NCBI GenBank assembly: GCA_947846985.1
Contig: CANTUZ010000007.1
Span: forward strand, 30,384,355 to 30,448,354
DNA: 64,000 nucleotides
Reading direction: 5' to 3'
DNA from: Fratercula arctica
Taxonomy: Eukaryota; Chordata; Aves; Charadriiformes; Alcidae
The notes under the pieces are model-generated. The model did not search any database. It had not been told where the DNA came from and worked only from the letters and a program-made list of their open reading frames with translations. A program made the translations under genes and the position numbers. Shown in pieces: positions 36,421-49,412 of this stretch. Within the stretch, counting starts at the first letter, position 1, and every line of letters starts with the position of its first letter.

Positions 36421-39400
36421 TAACACTAAAAGATGCAGTTTTCAAGCCTGCCAGAGATTAATCTTCAAATTGTGAACAGGTCTAACCATTACAGGAGTGA
36501 GACATTCCAACTAGAAGTTGTTAGACATCGGTATTCTCTCTCAATTTCTAGACTGGTTTTCCCAAGTGTTGTCCATTACTTTCATCCTGTTTGTTCAGAT
36601 TGGTGGGGAAGATTGCTTGAAAGGTTGGGTTTGTGTTTTGTGTTTGGTCCAAAGTAAAATTTTCACTTGCGGTGTGAATTCAGAATTAGTCATCATTCAC
36701 ATCTCACTTTTAGTAGGGTAGTTCTATTTTAATACTTTTTGCATATTATATGGAGCAACGTAAATATTAAACAAGGAAATAATTACTTCAGTTGACAGAG
36801 AATTACCAATGAAAATGACATGCTTTATCTACAGCAAAATCAAACTGGTAGTCCTAGATTTCATGTTATATGTTTCAACAAAACCTGTTTTATAAAAATA
36901 ATAACATTTTACCACTAAAGTATAATAAACTTTCTCAGCATTTTCTTTCTGTTCTTCACTTAAAGGAACTCTATAATAATGCTCTATTTCTCAAAGACTA
37001 TATCCATACTGCATTCCCATGCCTATTTGTATAATCAGATGAGGCAATTATAATGTTGATCTACATTGTTATAATGACAAATGAAACTCAAACTACTTGT
37101 TGGCGGATAGTATCAAAGCTATGCTACAAGAAACTTGTAGTCTGATTTTTTGGCCATGTGACTTCAGCCTTCTTTAAGGCCAGTGCTCCAACTCGAGTGT
37201 ACTGTAGGCAAATACCATCACACACTTATGACCTTTTCTGATTTCATTTTGTAGCCAAGGACAAATAACTGCAGTTCACTTTGGTTTTAGTGAAATACTG
37301 AAATACTTCCCTCCGAAGCAGTAGATCTGGCCTTTCATCAATCTAGTTACTGGTACCTGCATACTGCAACCAATTCTTTATTCTTTTGCTTGGAATGAAT
37401 TGATTGTCAGTGTCCTGGAATGAATAAAAATAGAAGGGAGAAAAGCTTTTTTTCTTCGCTCAATGTTTAGCTTGCAATAAGAGAGTCAGTAAAGTTACAA
37501 CATGGGAAAAACAGATAAAATGTTTTAAATGATTACATTTCAATCCTCTTTGTTTGGAGGATGCTTTAGCAAGTACTCTTTTACAGCATTGTCTGTCCTG
37601 GATTTAGAAAATTCATAATGTCTACTAAATGAATAGTTTTTAAGAGTTATTAATAAATGTTCAAGATGGCTCAGCCTTGCAAAGGAGAAAGAATGGACTG
37701 AGAGTTAGTATTGCAGTGCTGCGAAGCAGTTGCCTTGTTGAGGTGAAAAAAACTTTTAGGGCACACTTTATAATTTAAGTCTAAACCAGTTTCTTATTGG
37801 GACAATTCCTAATAGAATGTGTGAGGGGGAAAAATGGAAAAAGTAATAAGAATATATTAATCATTTAAACTTCCTTGGAGTCTGGAATACTATAGTAAAT
37901 AACGATGCCAAATAATATAAAAAAGGTTCCCCATTTGGTACACATATAGGACATGGAAAACCTCTGCATTCTGCCAAGCATTACGAATAGTTCACATGAT
38001 GCATACTATGTCAAAATAAGGAACTTAACATGGCCTATTTTGTGCCATCGTTATAATACGTGACAGTTGAAAGAGATTTTTCAGCAAAGAAGGTTATCTC
38101 TGTTTTTCTCATTCACTGAAGGTTTGTAAGAATTCATATTTACTTTCATTGTATCACTGTAGTGCCTGGAGCTTTTCTTACTTTATAGACAACGCTTTTT
38201 GTACTAGATGCCTTATAAATGATGTAGAGAAAAGGTTTGAGTGTATATATGTATGTTTGTATGCATATATGTGTACATGAACATATGTCTCTGAAATATT
38301 AGTGAATACTCTCACTTGTGTGGATCTGAAGTAGATGGCTAATGGAATCATTTGTGTTCTTCCATTTCTATAGTTCTCTCTGTAAAACTCTTCGAACAGT
38401 CCTTTGCCTGAAATCTTAAGCAATAAACATGCTTGATAACATGCCAGCTTGATGACATAAAAAATGCTTTAGATACAAAACACTGTTTGGTAAAAGTCCA
38501 CGGGAGACCACCTGTAATAAGGCTATCGTATTTAGTTGAGGAGAGTGTGACAAAAGAGGTGCAAATACAGAAAGTATCTACTCTTACCAAGCTGAATGGT
38601 CATAATAAAGAACTGAAGAGTTACGTTACTTTCATCTAGTGGAAAATGAGCAGCTAGAAAAATGGCAGAAGTAATCTGTTACATTAAGGAAAACTGTTGA
38701 CGTTGATTATGAAGTTTGTATTTGAGATGGAGAGGAAAGAGAAGCTAAATTCTAGATAAAAGTATGAAATCAAAGTAAAAAATATATTCCTTCTGATTTG
38801 CAACAAGACTTTAAAGACCTTACCACAGAGACCAGTTATAGGATGAGAGTTTAAAATACAAAATTGATACATTTTACTCTCTGCATACATGGAAGTAAGA
38901 CTTAAGAGAATTCCATACTATTTTAAAATCCTTTGCATTCATTTCTGTCATCAAAATAAGATCTAAAAAGTTTCTATTGCATGATGTAATAAGGAACAGT
39001 AAAACTGATTATTTTAGAACTTATTTAGGGGAAAAAAGTCAGAGGTTGGAATGAGATTAACAAAATAGCCTAAATTCATCTGCAGATAACAGGATTGCAT
39101 CAGGGATAAATTGGTGCGATTAGTTTCCTAAGCTTTTTGTATCTGAAGCTTGAGTTCTAATCAATAAAAGAAGAAGGTGTAAGATGCTTGTAATTGAGTT
39201 ATAGGATGTTGCAATGCTAAATGAAAACTATTTAGAATTTTTTCATTTTGGGATTGTGTTAAACTGTAACACATCCCCTCGGAGTATTTCACCTCTCTCC
39301 TTCTGCTCCTTTTCTGCCTTATCACAAAACTTTTTGAGACTCTAGTCAGAATTTTCATCTTCAAGAAAATTTTTTAAGGCTAGTATAAATGGCTCATGTC

Positions 39401-41168
39401 TAGCCTATTACTGGCATAGTGAACTGGAACGGTGAGTAAAAAGACCGTAAACAGTCTCTGCTGCTCTACCACGTTCCCTGGCTATTGGAATGTCCCCAGA
39501 GGAAGCGATGTAGCTTCTTGAAAATTAAAGTCAGTCTGTCACAGCTCTTATTTTGATGGCCTTGACTGATCTTAGATTTGTACCTATAAATGTTACATAC
39601 CACTCTTATTCTCTGCCTTTCTTCTCAGGTCCTCCAGAAGGCAAAGAGAAGGAAGTACTGAGTTTACAGAATATGAAGGAAACGAATCTTTCATTTGAAT
39701 TTCTCACTGAGTTTTGATCTTGGTAATGTGTCAATTCCCCTGTATGCTAATTCTTGTCACTCAAGTTCTTCCATCCATGGCTGATGAAGCAGAGTTTCCA
39801 TTTTTTAAAAAAAAATCATACATCTCTAACAATTTTTTTAATGTTTGCAACACTTGTGTTTTTTCCTGGCTACGTTTATGCAAGAATGAATTTGCAAACA
39901 TTGGTGAAAGAAATTCACAATACTCTGTGGACTTGCCTGACCTCAGGGGTTTTTTTTGCTTGTAGTCTGAAGACCTCAAAGTCATCTTCCTTTGAAGTGA
40001 AATTGGGCACTTTGATTGTTTTGATTAAGATGGGTGTTGTTTCATTTTGTTAAATGTTGCCATCAACAGCTATTTGTTTGTAGAGAAAAGACATCTTTTT
40101 TTTTCTGCTAGTGATATCCAGGAACTTTGCTCTGGGTTAATGGAACATATTTTTCTAATACATTAGGGCGTAGATCTTCAGCTGTACTGGAAGAATGCAT
40201 GTTAATAGAAGGGATGGATTTGATCTAATGTCACCTTTCCTTTCAAATGTCACTGTTACATTGTGATATACTCAGAGTGATTTGAGCTATTTGATAGGGT
40301 CCCTCAGATCTTTCAGCAACTACTTGATTAAGCATACTCCTGCCACCCCCAGAAATGGGAGGGTGAGGTTATGAAGAGCATAACCAACCAACAGGTGCTT
40401 TACGTGGCAGAGGTGGAAGACAGAGGCAAATACCCTCAGATAGGAGATACCCTCCGTCATTCAAGTTGTTTTTCAGGCTGCCTTCTAAGACCTTTAGAAA
40501 AAGTAAACACTTACAGCAGCTCTTTCAACTGCGTTGAAAACATCTGACTAGGTTTTTACATGTGAATGTGAGTGAAAGAACATTTTGTCTCCCAACCTTC
40601 TACCCTTTCCAACCTTTCTGTGAGAAGCAGGCAGCTTTCATGATTGAAGTTCATTAATTAGACAGGTAGAGTAGCTTGGGTAAACTTGCCCCAGTCCTGA
40701 CTGCTGTTCATAAGAGCACAAGGTTCAGAAGTTCAACGTTATGTCTTGCTGGAGCTTCTTCTGTCACATTCTCTTTTATGAGCATTAATGTTTACCTACT
40801 GAAAAGAAAGCAATGGCAAATAAGAAAGAAAAATGAAAAAGAAGTTTGACCTTTTCAAAGCTGGAGACATACAACACGTGCTCAGAGCTTCTGAAGGTTA
40901 TAGACATTGCTTTCAATAAAGCTGTAGGACATAATTTAAGCATTCTTCATTGTATCACACAAGTTCTCCATGCTGGCAAGCTGAATTCCTCTTTACCTGA
41001 GCCATTTGAGGCATGTTGTTGTAACTGCAAGACTCAGAAGTACGAGTACAAAAAGTATGTTGTGTAATTGTAATTGCTTTTATGTTGGATTTTCAAAACA
41101 CCATTTATCACCAGTGAACTTGACAGCCTGTCATTTTTATTTGCAGAGGTATTTTTACATTTCAATAA
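36421..41168. other. Non-coding stretch, no gene recognised
   Basis: No coding feature is supported. A mostly alternating TG/TA tract lies at 38241-38287. Overlapping open frames near 39.7-40.05 kb on both strands are short, lack recognisable domains and are rejected. Confidence 0.55.
38241..38287. repeat. Alternating TA/TG low-complexity tract
   Basis: Mostly alternating purine-pyrimidine sequence of TA, TG and CA steps with one TTT interruption. It is a decayed microsatellite. Confidence 0.7.
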
Positions 41169-41173
41169 TCATT
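41169..41173 (+). repeat. Left target-site duplication of solo LTR (TCATT)
   Basis: Five bases TCATT directly precede the LTR's terminal TG. They are repeated exactly after its terminal CA at 41752-41756. A five-base duplication fits an ERVL-class integrase. Confidence 0.85.
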
Positions 41174-41751
41174 TGCCATGGTTTAACCTCAGCCGGCAAT
41201 TAAGCACCACACAGCCACTTGCTCACTCTCCCCCAGTGGGATGAGGGAGAGAATCAGAAGAGTAAAAGCGAGGAAAAACTTGTAGGTTGAGATGAAGAGA
41301 GTTTAATAGGTAAAGCAAAAGCTGTGCATGCAAGCAAAGCAAAAGAAGAAATTCATTCACTGCTTCCCATGGGCAGACAGGTGTTCAGTCATCTCCAGGA
41401 AAGCAGGGCTCCATCACGCAATAATGGTTACTTGGGAAGTCAAACACCATGAATGTCTCCCCCTTCCTCCTCCTTCCTCCGTCTTTATATTCTGAACGTG
41501 AAATCATATGGCATGGGATAGCCTTTTGGTCAGTTGGTGTCAGCTGTCCCAGCTGTGTCCCCTCCCAAGTTCTTGTGCACCCCCAGCCCACTCACCAGTG
41601 GGGTGGCGTAAGGAGCAGAAAAGGCCTTGACTCTGTATAAGCACTGCTCAGCAATAATGAAAACATCCCTGTTTTAATGTCAAATCCAAAACACAGCCCC
41701 ATACTAGCTTCTATCAAGAAAATTAACTGTATCCCAGCCAAAACCGGCACA
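41174..41751 (+). mobile_element. Complete solo LTR, avian ERVL-like endogenous retrovirus
   Basis: A 578-bp element with the canonical TG...CA ends (TG at 41174, CA at 41750-41751) and a perfect 5-bp target duplication. It opens with TGCCATGGTTTAACCTCAGC and closes with an AAGAAAATTAACTGTATCCC-type tail. Both match an LTR family I remember from many neoavian birds. Inside are a pyrimidine-rich CCTTCCTCC stretch and then a TATA-like TTTATAT (41484-41490), placed where the LTR promoter would sit. No primer-binding site, polypurine tract or gag/pol/env sequence flanks it, so it is a solo LTR left by recombination between the two LTRs of a provirus. Frames inside it are chance. Orientation and family are from memory of the family; termini and duplication are read directly. 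Confidence 0.9.
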
Positions 41752-41756
41752 TCATT
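41752..41756 (+). repeat. Right target-site duplication of solo LTR (TCATT)
   Basis: An exact copy of 41169-41173, directly after the LTR's terminal CA. The intact duplication shows that both LTR edges are undisturbed. Confidence 0.85.
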
Positions 41757-44700
41757 ACAACCACTGAAACCATAATAACTTAAAAGCAGCCATGTTTCCT
41801 TGGGAAGATTGCCTAGAAACTAAGTTTTTGATGTTCCAGACTTAGAAAAGTAGATGAAATAAAACATCTAGGTTCTTGAGTCCTTAGCATTTATACCTTT
41901 CGGGAGAAACCTAGGATCCTCCATCATCTGGCCAGTGAAAAGTAGTGCTCAGAGTGATAGTCAAAAAATCCAATGTAGGGAAAGGTATAAGAAGAGACTT
42001 GCATCGACTTGGTATCTGGAGATCAACACTCTTTCTTGAAAAGATGCATTAATATAATGTCTGTGAAATGATTGAATGAGGTTTACTGCTGTCTTCTGAG
42101 TAATGACCAAAAAGGACAGTGAAGAAGATGTCATCATGTGCTATTCTTTAACGACTGTGAGCTGCAAAATCTGTGGTAATCCTTACTCTGGCTGAAGATG
42201 TTGATGTTTTCTACTTGCAGCTTCTAAAAAGTGTCCTAGCATCCTGCAAAAACTGTCTGAAAGTATTCACTGTGCAGGAGAGGAAAAAATATTGGCCCAG
42301 ATAGACAGCAACGCAGAGCAGGAAGCAGTGTGACTCGGCAGGGTAATGGCAGCGGCACTGCCTGATAGAGGGAGTCCTGGCTCCTGTTTTAAGACTTTCT
42401 GTTTTAGCGGTAGTAAGTAGATCGCAGAAAAATATCACATAGCTTTGTAGGTTAGTATATTATCTATCTCTTATAATGTGGATAATACTTTCAAATATAT
42501 TTCTTCCAAAATTATTGACCTTTCACTGGTTTGGAAGTATTTCACCCCTTATAGTTAATCCTCAGACCCTCAGCAAATTTGGTTGTTTTTCCCTAATTTA
42601 AAATATATTGTAAAACTCCCGTTGTTGTCGTGTAGCTCAGGATAGGTTCCTGGTTGAAATGATGTGATGCTCTGTCTGAAAAGGCATAAGAAAACAGGCA
42701 AAGAACAACTTTGCAGCTTACTTTGATGATACTGTGTCATGTTTAATCAGTGAAGATTGAGCCAGTCACCTTGAGATTCTGAGAGCATTGTTCAGTACCA
42801 TTTAAAACATTGATTTTCTGTAACTATGAATCCTCTCAAGTAGTCATTAGACAGGAAGCAAGTTACCTGGGGGTTTTTTAATACAGAAAATGTTAGAAAG
42901 ATAGAAATCTAGCCTGGAGGAGGCAAGCTGGAAACTGAGGAGCGGTTTGTCAGACCTGAAGCAAAGGTATATCTCCCAGGACTGGCAGGGGTGATGGTAT
43001 TCAATTGATTCTCAGAAAGAGCTAGAACAACTTTTTGACCTTAGCTCACCTGACAACAATACTTTTTAGATGACTGAAAATGGACAGCAAGTGGTAAAAA
43101 AAAAAAAAAGTTGTTGATAGGTAGATATGAAGAAGAGCTAAGCCTTGGATCTCATTTTCAGAGCTAACATTAGTTGTGAATGTTTACTGCCAACAGATGT
43201 TTCAGTGTTAAGCCAATTACTTGAAAACATTGCCCAAGATTGTGAACCTTTACTTCAGCAAAAAGCTGTTTTCCGTAATCTCTCTTGGTGCTTGAAAATG
43301 TTAAGCTAAAAAAAGAATGGTTATTACAGGTGTTTACTGTCATCACTTAGCCTGTTGGTTAGAATGGTAGAGAAATACAAGTAACATTGTCAGATGATGT
43401 TTAAATTACAACAGAGACATAGGAAAGCAAACATACATGCAAAAATATCAACAATAAGAAAAAAAAAGCCATATATATTTCTCTTTTCTAATATAACTTG
43501 TATTAGCTGTCTGCTTCTGACAAGCACTGTTTACCTAAATTACAGCAGTACCAGAACTTGCTAGAATCCTGCTAATCTAACAAAAGCCCCTAAATAAAAT
43601 TGTCTACGGCTAGAATTAGAAGTAATTTCTAGGGATATCCGTGTACATATATCTAAGCTGTTAGGATTTTATATTGATCTCATCACTGTAGTAGGAGTGT
43701 GGTCTGAATTTGGTATTCCAAAGTATAGCACCATTGACAGAAACTACTATTGTAGTCTCGTATTATGGAAGAAATAATGGAAATTACTAAAATAGTACAT
43801 TTCTGCAAAATCAAAGGAGGGCTACACTTGGTAGCTACTCAAGCTTTGTATTTCACACCAAAGATGACCAGTTTTGAAACTTATTTTACTATAGTTTTAC
43901 TCATTAAAAAAGTAAACAGTTTGAAACATAACAGTTTTGTTTCTCTTGGCCCTATCTGGCTATACGAATACCATACCGCATGGACATTTCTGTTGGACTG
44001 GAAGAACGGTTTTGGTGGATAACTTGTGGTTATTTTGTGGGTATCTCAGCAGGAATTGCCTAAGCAGAGTAAACATAAACAGCATACTAATGAATTCAAA
44101 CATTTCACTGTCTTTGCAGTCAACATTAAAATATTTCATATTCCTTCAATATTGAAATGTAGCAAATAGAACTAGTTTATCGATGTGTTTTACATAAAAT
44201 CTGTCATTAATTTTCTTTGCTGTCCTGCTTGCTCCCCTATAAAACCTACAGACCTTAGTGAAGACTGTGCACCATAATTGATTTCTGGAGTGTTACAAAT
44301 GACATAAATTTACTCCAACCAATTCACTTGTTAAAGCTTCCAAATGCTTATTTCCCTTTGTGCAACATGGTTATGGTGGCTTCACCTGTGTCTCTGAGAA
44401 GTTGCTTTTCTGCAGCATCTTTTGTTTTAGTGTGACAGAACATATTTGAATGAAATAAACTGCAAGTAAAGTGATGAGTTAAAAAGTAATATAGTTAGTT
44501 TAGAAAACTTTGATAATACAAGCAGGTTTTTTGAGGTATACTTAGATATGACACTGGACAAGTGAGTGGGTACTGTCTAATTGCCTCTTTGATTAAGAAG
44601 CTTGAAATGTAGCTTTGTAAAAGCTGCTGGTTATGCAGGGTCTTTGCTCATTGGATGCAGTGATTCCTCTGGTACCAATGGGACAAGATATTTCTTTATT

Positions 44701-47387
44701 TCAACATCACTTTATCTGACAATGTAGAGAGACAATCTCTCCCTGTACCTGCTTGAGAACATACAAGAAAACTATTTGTTAGCAAATATAACTGACCTCA
44801 GCAGGGACTAATTGCTTCATTAAGACAAAAATCAAGGGAGTACAAAAAAAAGGGGCGAAAGAGTGTTGCAATTAAAATTGACAGCTTTTTAAGTGTTAAA
44901 AAAAAAAATCTATTGCAGTCTGACGGGAAAATTGGCAGTGGAAGAAGGTTCTAAGTTGAAAAAAGGAAATGCTCTATTTGGAAAATATTAGAATGAAAGG
45001 CATTGTAAGTTCTTTTCATCAAAATGAACAGCTTGGTGACAGTTGCGTGATTTCAAACAAACATTTCAGTTTTGTCATGGCTTTAGCTTAAAAAGGCGTA
45101 TTATGAGAAAATTGCACTTCACTATAAGATGTCCATTTGATTTGTTTTCCCCTCATCACAATGGGCCTTTTGCTCTTATTTGCTTTGGACAGGGATCACT
45201 TTTTTTCTCCTTGTCCTTTTACCTGCTCTGATATATTTCATGTTAGTTGCTGTTCTAGAGGTTGCTTTGCTGGAATATCAAGTCAATACCTCACTTTAAC
45301 TAGCTGGGAATGAAGGGCCAGTGATTTTTCACTTGTAAATGTATCTTGGAGAGCATATGATTAATCGATCTTTAACTTTGATCAGCAGCTCCCGGAGATA
45401 TGTATATGCAGAAAAGAGGCCCCACAAATCTCTCCATGCATCACATGTTTGTTTGTCTTTTCTTCTGGAATGTGGCTTGGTTCTATGCCAAAGGCTGTGT
45501 AACTACAAATTAGAAATACTACTAGTTAATTTTTAACTGTTTGAGTCATCTTTGGTTTCTGCCATTCTTCTTATTGCTAAGTAGTAGTTAAGCAGAAGTA
45601 CTCAGTAGGCACTTATCTTTTAGTATGGTCATTAGGAACACTCGTGCATGAAGGTACGTTTTACAGTTAGAAAGGAGCGAGGGCTGGACCCTTTAATCAT
45701 ATTAAATAATTCTTCTGGTTCAGGAATTCTATAGAAATGAGCACACTTATTTTCTGAGTAAACCTATTTATCGTTAAGGATAGGTAGCAAAATCTGGCCT
45801 AGATGGGATGTGATGCTGTTACTTCTTGGAGATGCAAATAGTTTTATCCAGAAACATGTAATATAAATTAGATGTAAAAATATTTCTTATATTAAAGTAA
45901 AATATGCACATTGACCTCTGTTCTGTTAAAATGCAGAAGCTCTAGTTATACCATTAGCATATTGATATGTCATCAGCTGTTCAACAGTTTCAAGTATAAT
46001 ATAGTTAATTGAACCTACCACTGTTTCTAAAAGCGTGCGTTTGGCACTCAGACATATGTTTGGCAGATGCTATAGGAGAATCACAGAGCTTTATGACTGT
46101 ATTTAATAATTCTTATCTGCCAATTGTTTCATTTTTTAATTATTATTTTAAACTGTGGCAAACAATGCTACTGAATTGTCAAGCTGCATCTGCCATACCA
46201 TGAGTCATTGAAAAAGCAAAGAGAATTAGTTTGACTGTGCTTCATTTCCTACCAGGTTTATAACTCCATTTCCAAGCAGTCTTTAAAATGTTCTGTGAAA
46301 TTGATTTATAGCTTACGTTCATGTTTTGCTAAAGACGTAGCTGAAAAATCAATAGATACCAAGTGGTAGACATTGAAACCTAGCCTTAGAATATACAAGT
46401 ATGAGGCTGTATCCTTGAGTTCACCCAGAACTACTAACGAGGCTGAAGGAAAAAGTAGTACCAGGACTCTGGCCTGGAAGTTGAGGTTACTGGAAGGTTA
46501 TTCATTATTTTTCTAGTGATATAAAAGAGCTATAAACCACTCCGTTTCTTTACTGGTACTCATTTAGCCATCTTTGAAGCCTGGTCTGCATTATGAATAG
46601 TCATTGGTGCAGCTATATCTGTATATTGTACAGGCAAGGTATTCTTGGTATGACAGCAGCTAATACAAGTTAAAACCATGCTTAGGCAAATATGACTTGC
46701 CCCAGTGCCCTGTTTAGTTTCCCTTCCCACAAGACACAGCAAGCTGTGCTAGCAAGAACACAGTATTTGCCATTATGACTATCTACGTGAAGACCACGGT
46801 AACTTTGGTCACAAATCACACTTCATTACCCAGCTCTACCAGAAGAACTTTTTTAGTTTAGAACTTGCCTCAGGCACAGTGTCTCCCAAAGCTATTTCTA
46901 GGTTGGTACAGTTTATATAGCATCTTTTGTTCGAGGCTGTGCCTAAAACCACAATGCAGCACTTGCTTCTAAACAAGCGAACACCTTTTTTTCTCTTCTG
47001 TAATGTTTCCATTTTCAGCTCTGACATTAGTACGTTTTGTGGCTTCTAGGAATTAATATTTAAGTTTTAATGTTGTTAATAGATCAGCCTTTACTTTACC
47101 TGTGTTGCTAGAAGCAATTAATAATACCTTACTGATTCCCCATGAATAGCATAAAATATTGATATAAGAGCAGAAAGACTATTTATACTCCCTGAATTAC
47201 ATACCCTCATTCTACTTGTCCATAACAGACTTTAGTTAGAGAGCACTATGTTGGCTTCTCATATATTCTCAGCCATATCTACTGAAATATTTGTTTTTAA
47301 TCTGGAGCATCGTATCATTACCTATTCAATATGTTTTAGTCAAAGTATATTGGGTTCACCAAGGAACAAATGGGTAATATTATATTT
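41757..47387. other. Non-coding stretch, no gene recognised
   Basis: No coding feature is supported. It holds A14 at 43096-43109 and otherwise unique AT-rich DNA. Open frames are at most 85 codons and unrecognisable. Confidence 0.55.
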
Positions 47388-47458
47388 AGCTGTGTTCCAT
47401 AGGAGGTCATACCAGATGATCTTAACATGCCTCTTGTCCTTAAAATCTACAAGTGGAT
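47388..47458 (+). mobile_element. 3' tail of an old CR1-type LINE
   Basis: GGAGGTCATACCAGATGATC, followed by a CTTAA...CTTGTCCTTAAAATCTAC-type segment, matches the conserved 3' end of sauropsid CR1 elements, which reads roughly 'GGTCATACTAGATGATC...TTCTGGCCTTAAAATCTATG'. Only the tail is recognisable, as expected for 5'-truncated CR1 copies. The terminal octamer repeat is eroded. It is non-coding. The left edge is approximate. Confidence 0.6.
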
Positions 47459-49091
47459 GGTGAAGGAGGGCAACTGGCAGACTTTGAGTTCAGTGACCAA
47501 GCTGAAAATTATGCAGAAGAAATGGATTTAAGTCTATTTTGAACATAAATTGCTATGGGGATTTGTCAAACACTATAAATTTGGAGACGAATTTAGGTAA
47601 AGTGCATTTTTCCATCGGTTAATGCCTGTTTCTGTCAGAGTTTTGCAGGTAAAGACTAATTGAGAATGAGAGAAAGGTGGGGTACCCGTTCTGCTACCAC
47701 TGCTGTTGAATAATGTATGCCCATTTGACAAGCAATGCTCACAGATCATCTTGCAGAACAGAATGTGATTATGATATGAATATTACTTGGGAAAGGAGAA
47801 GACAGATCACCCCGTCATTCTGAATAAGTTATCGGAGAGGGCAAAGGATTACATTGTGAAGGTTTGTCTCTATTGCTCCATGGCAATGAGAGAAATGCAG
47901 AGTTCCTTGTGATTCCAGGTTTTAAAATCCCTAAATGCCTACCTTTCTGTTCCACAGGCATTTGACACAAATTTTCTGGTTTTTTTCAAAGCTCCTTTGG
48001 AAATATATTTACTATTAAAACCTTTTCACGTGCATATGTACTTTTCCCCATATCCTGTTTAAATAACAACTGGAGACCTAAGGTCAAAACACAAAGTCGC
48101 TCTATACTAAGATTGTTTTAGATATGAATCTTCAGTTTTACATCTAGAGCCCAGCTAAAAGTGGGGAACCAAGAAGAAGCACTGAAGTCATAAAGAGAAA
48201 ACTAGGCACTGGTATTAAAACTCTTCATTGCTGCAACACCTGTTTGCTAAAATACTGAGGTATTTTGAAGTATTGCCTCAAATACTCAAATATTTATTAT
48301 TTTCTGTAATGCCTCAAACTTCAGTGGACAGATGACATATTCAGACATTTTATTATGGTCCTCAAAATATTACTGTATTAGTAAACTAATTCAAATAAAA
48401 AAATATCCAAAGGAATTAGAAACAGGAGTATACAGCCTCTGTGCGCTTTATTTACTTTGTCAGAAGATGAAGTCAGTCTTACATAAGCCCTCTGAAAAGC
48501 CAACAGTCTATTTTGTAGAATATTGCAAATTTTCATAATCTCAGTAGCAGGGGTCTGTGAAAAGGATGGTCCAGCGAGTATGGAACTAGCCTAAGGCTTG
48601 CAATTGCCACTTCTACATCTTTTCTCAGGAACAATTTTGCGTGTGAAATTGGAAAGTGATTTATTTTCATTGTACCTCAGTCCTGTGTATGTGGAATGGG
48701 GCTAATAGCGTTTTTGTGTCTCACAGTGAAGATAAATTATAAATGATTGTGTGGTGCTCGGATTCTACAGTAAATGTGTGTGAAGTGTGAAATATACCCA
48801 GGCAGGGATAGTTAATGTTATTTTAATAACATCAAACCAGGAACCGTCACTATCAAAACAAGCTGAAACTACATGTAATAATTGTACTGATGTATCACTG
48901 ATTGCTATTGTTTCAATTATATAGTGCTTTACATTGCCAACACATTCACATTAGTTTTATTTTGCCAGGAAAATAGTTATACTGAATTATGGCACGCTGG
49001 GTTGCTCATGATTTTTGTAAGCATTAAAAAAAAGTTTTGTTGCTTTTTGAGCTTAAGGACAATGGAAAAGAACAACACTTTTTTATTTTTT

Positions 49092-49119
49092 TATATATAT
49101 ATATATATTAAAAAAAAAA
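49092..49119. repeat. (TA)8 flanked by T-run and A-run
   Basis: A TA microsatellite at 49092-49107 is preceded by a T run and followed by about ten A, which makes the whole tract nearly self-complementary and prone to cruciform extrusion. Confidence 0.75.
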
Positions 49120-49391
49120 TATTGTGATATTTTAAGCAATAGAGAAAGGTTTCTCAATAAAGCCTTTCCTAAAAGCTCCAGGGATCCAGGAATTACATGT
49201 TATCTTATTGAATGGTGCAAGTCCTACATACATTGTTCAAGATAAAATTTCCTTCCTCTACCTCCCCCTGGAGCAGATGCTTTTAGTGTTTTCTTTCTTT
49301 GTTTTTGTGTGGGTTTATTATTATTATTTCACTCAGCTGCCAAGGCTTTGCTTGTGTGAGGATTGGAACTTGCCCATTTTTTTAATCAGAC

Positions 49392-49412
49392 TTTGTTTTT
49401 GTTTTTGTTTTT
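49392..49412. repeat. (TTTTTG)n simple repeat
   Basis: Three TTTTTG units inside a T-rich run; low-complexity DNA. Confidence 0.75.

Noticed and set aside
41385..41640. Open frames on both strands inside the solo LTR
   Set aside because: They lie wholly within the LTR, which does not code for protein in this element class.
42625..42650. GTGTAGCTCAGGATAGG resembling a tRNA A-box/D-arm
   Set aside because: No B-box, anticodon stem or acceptor stem can be assembled around it.
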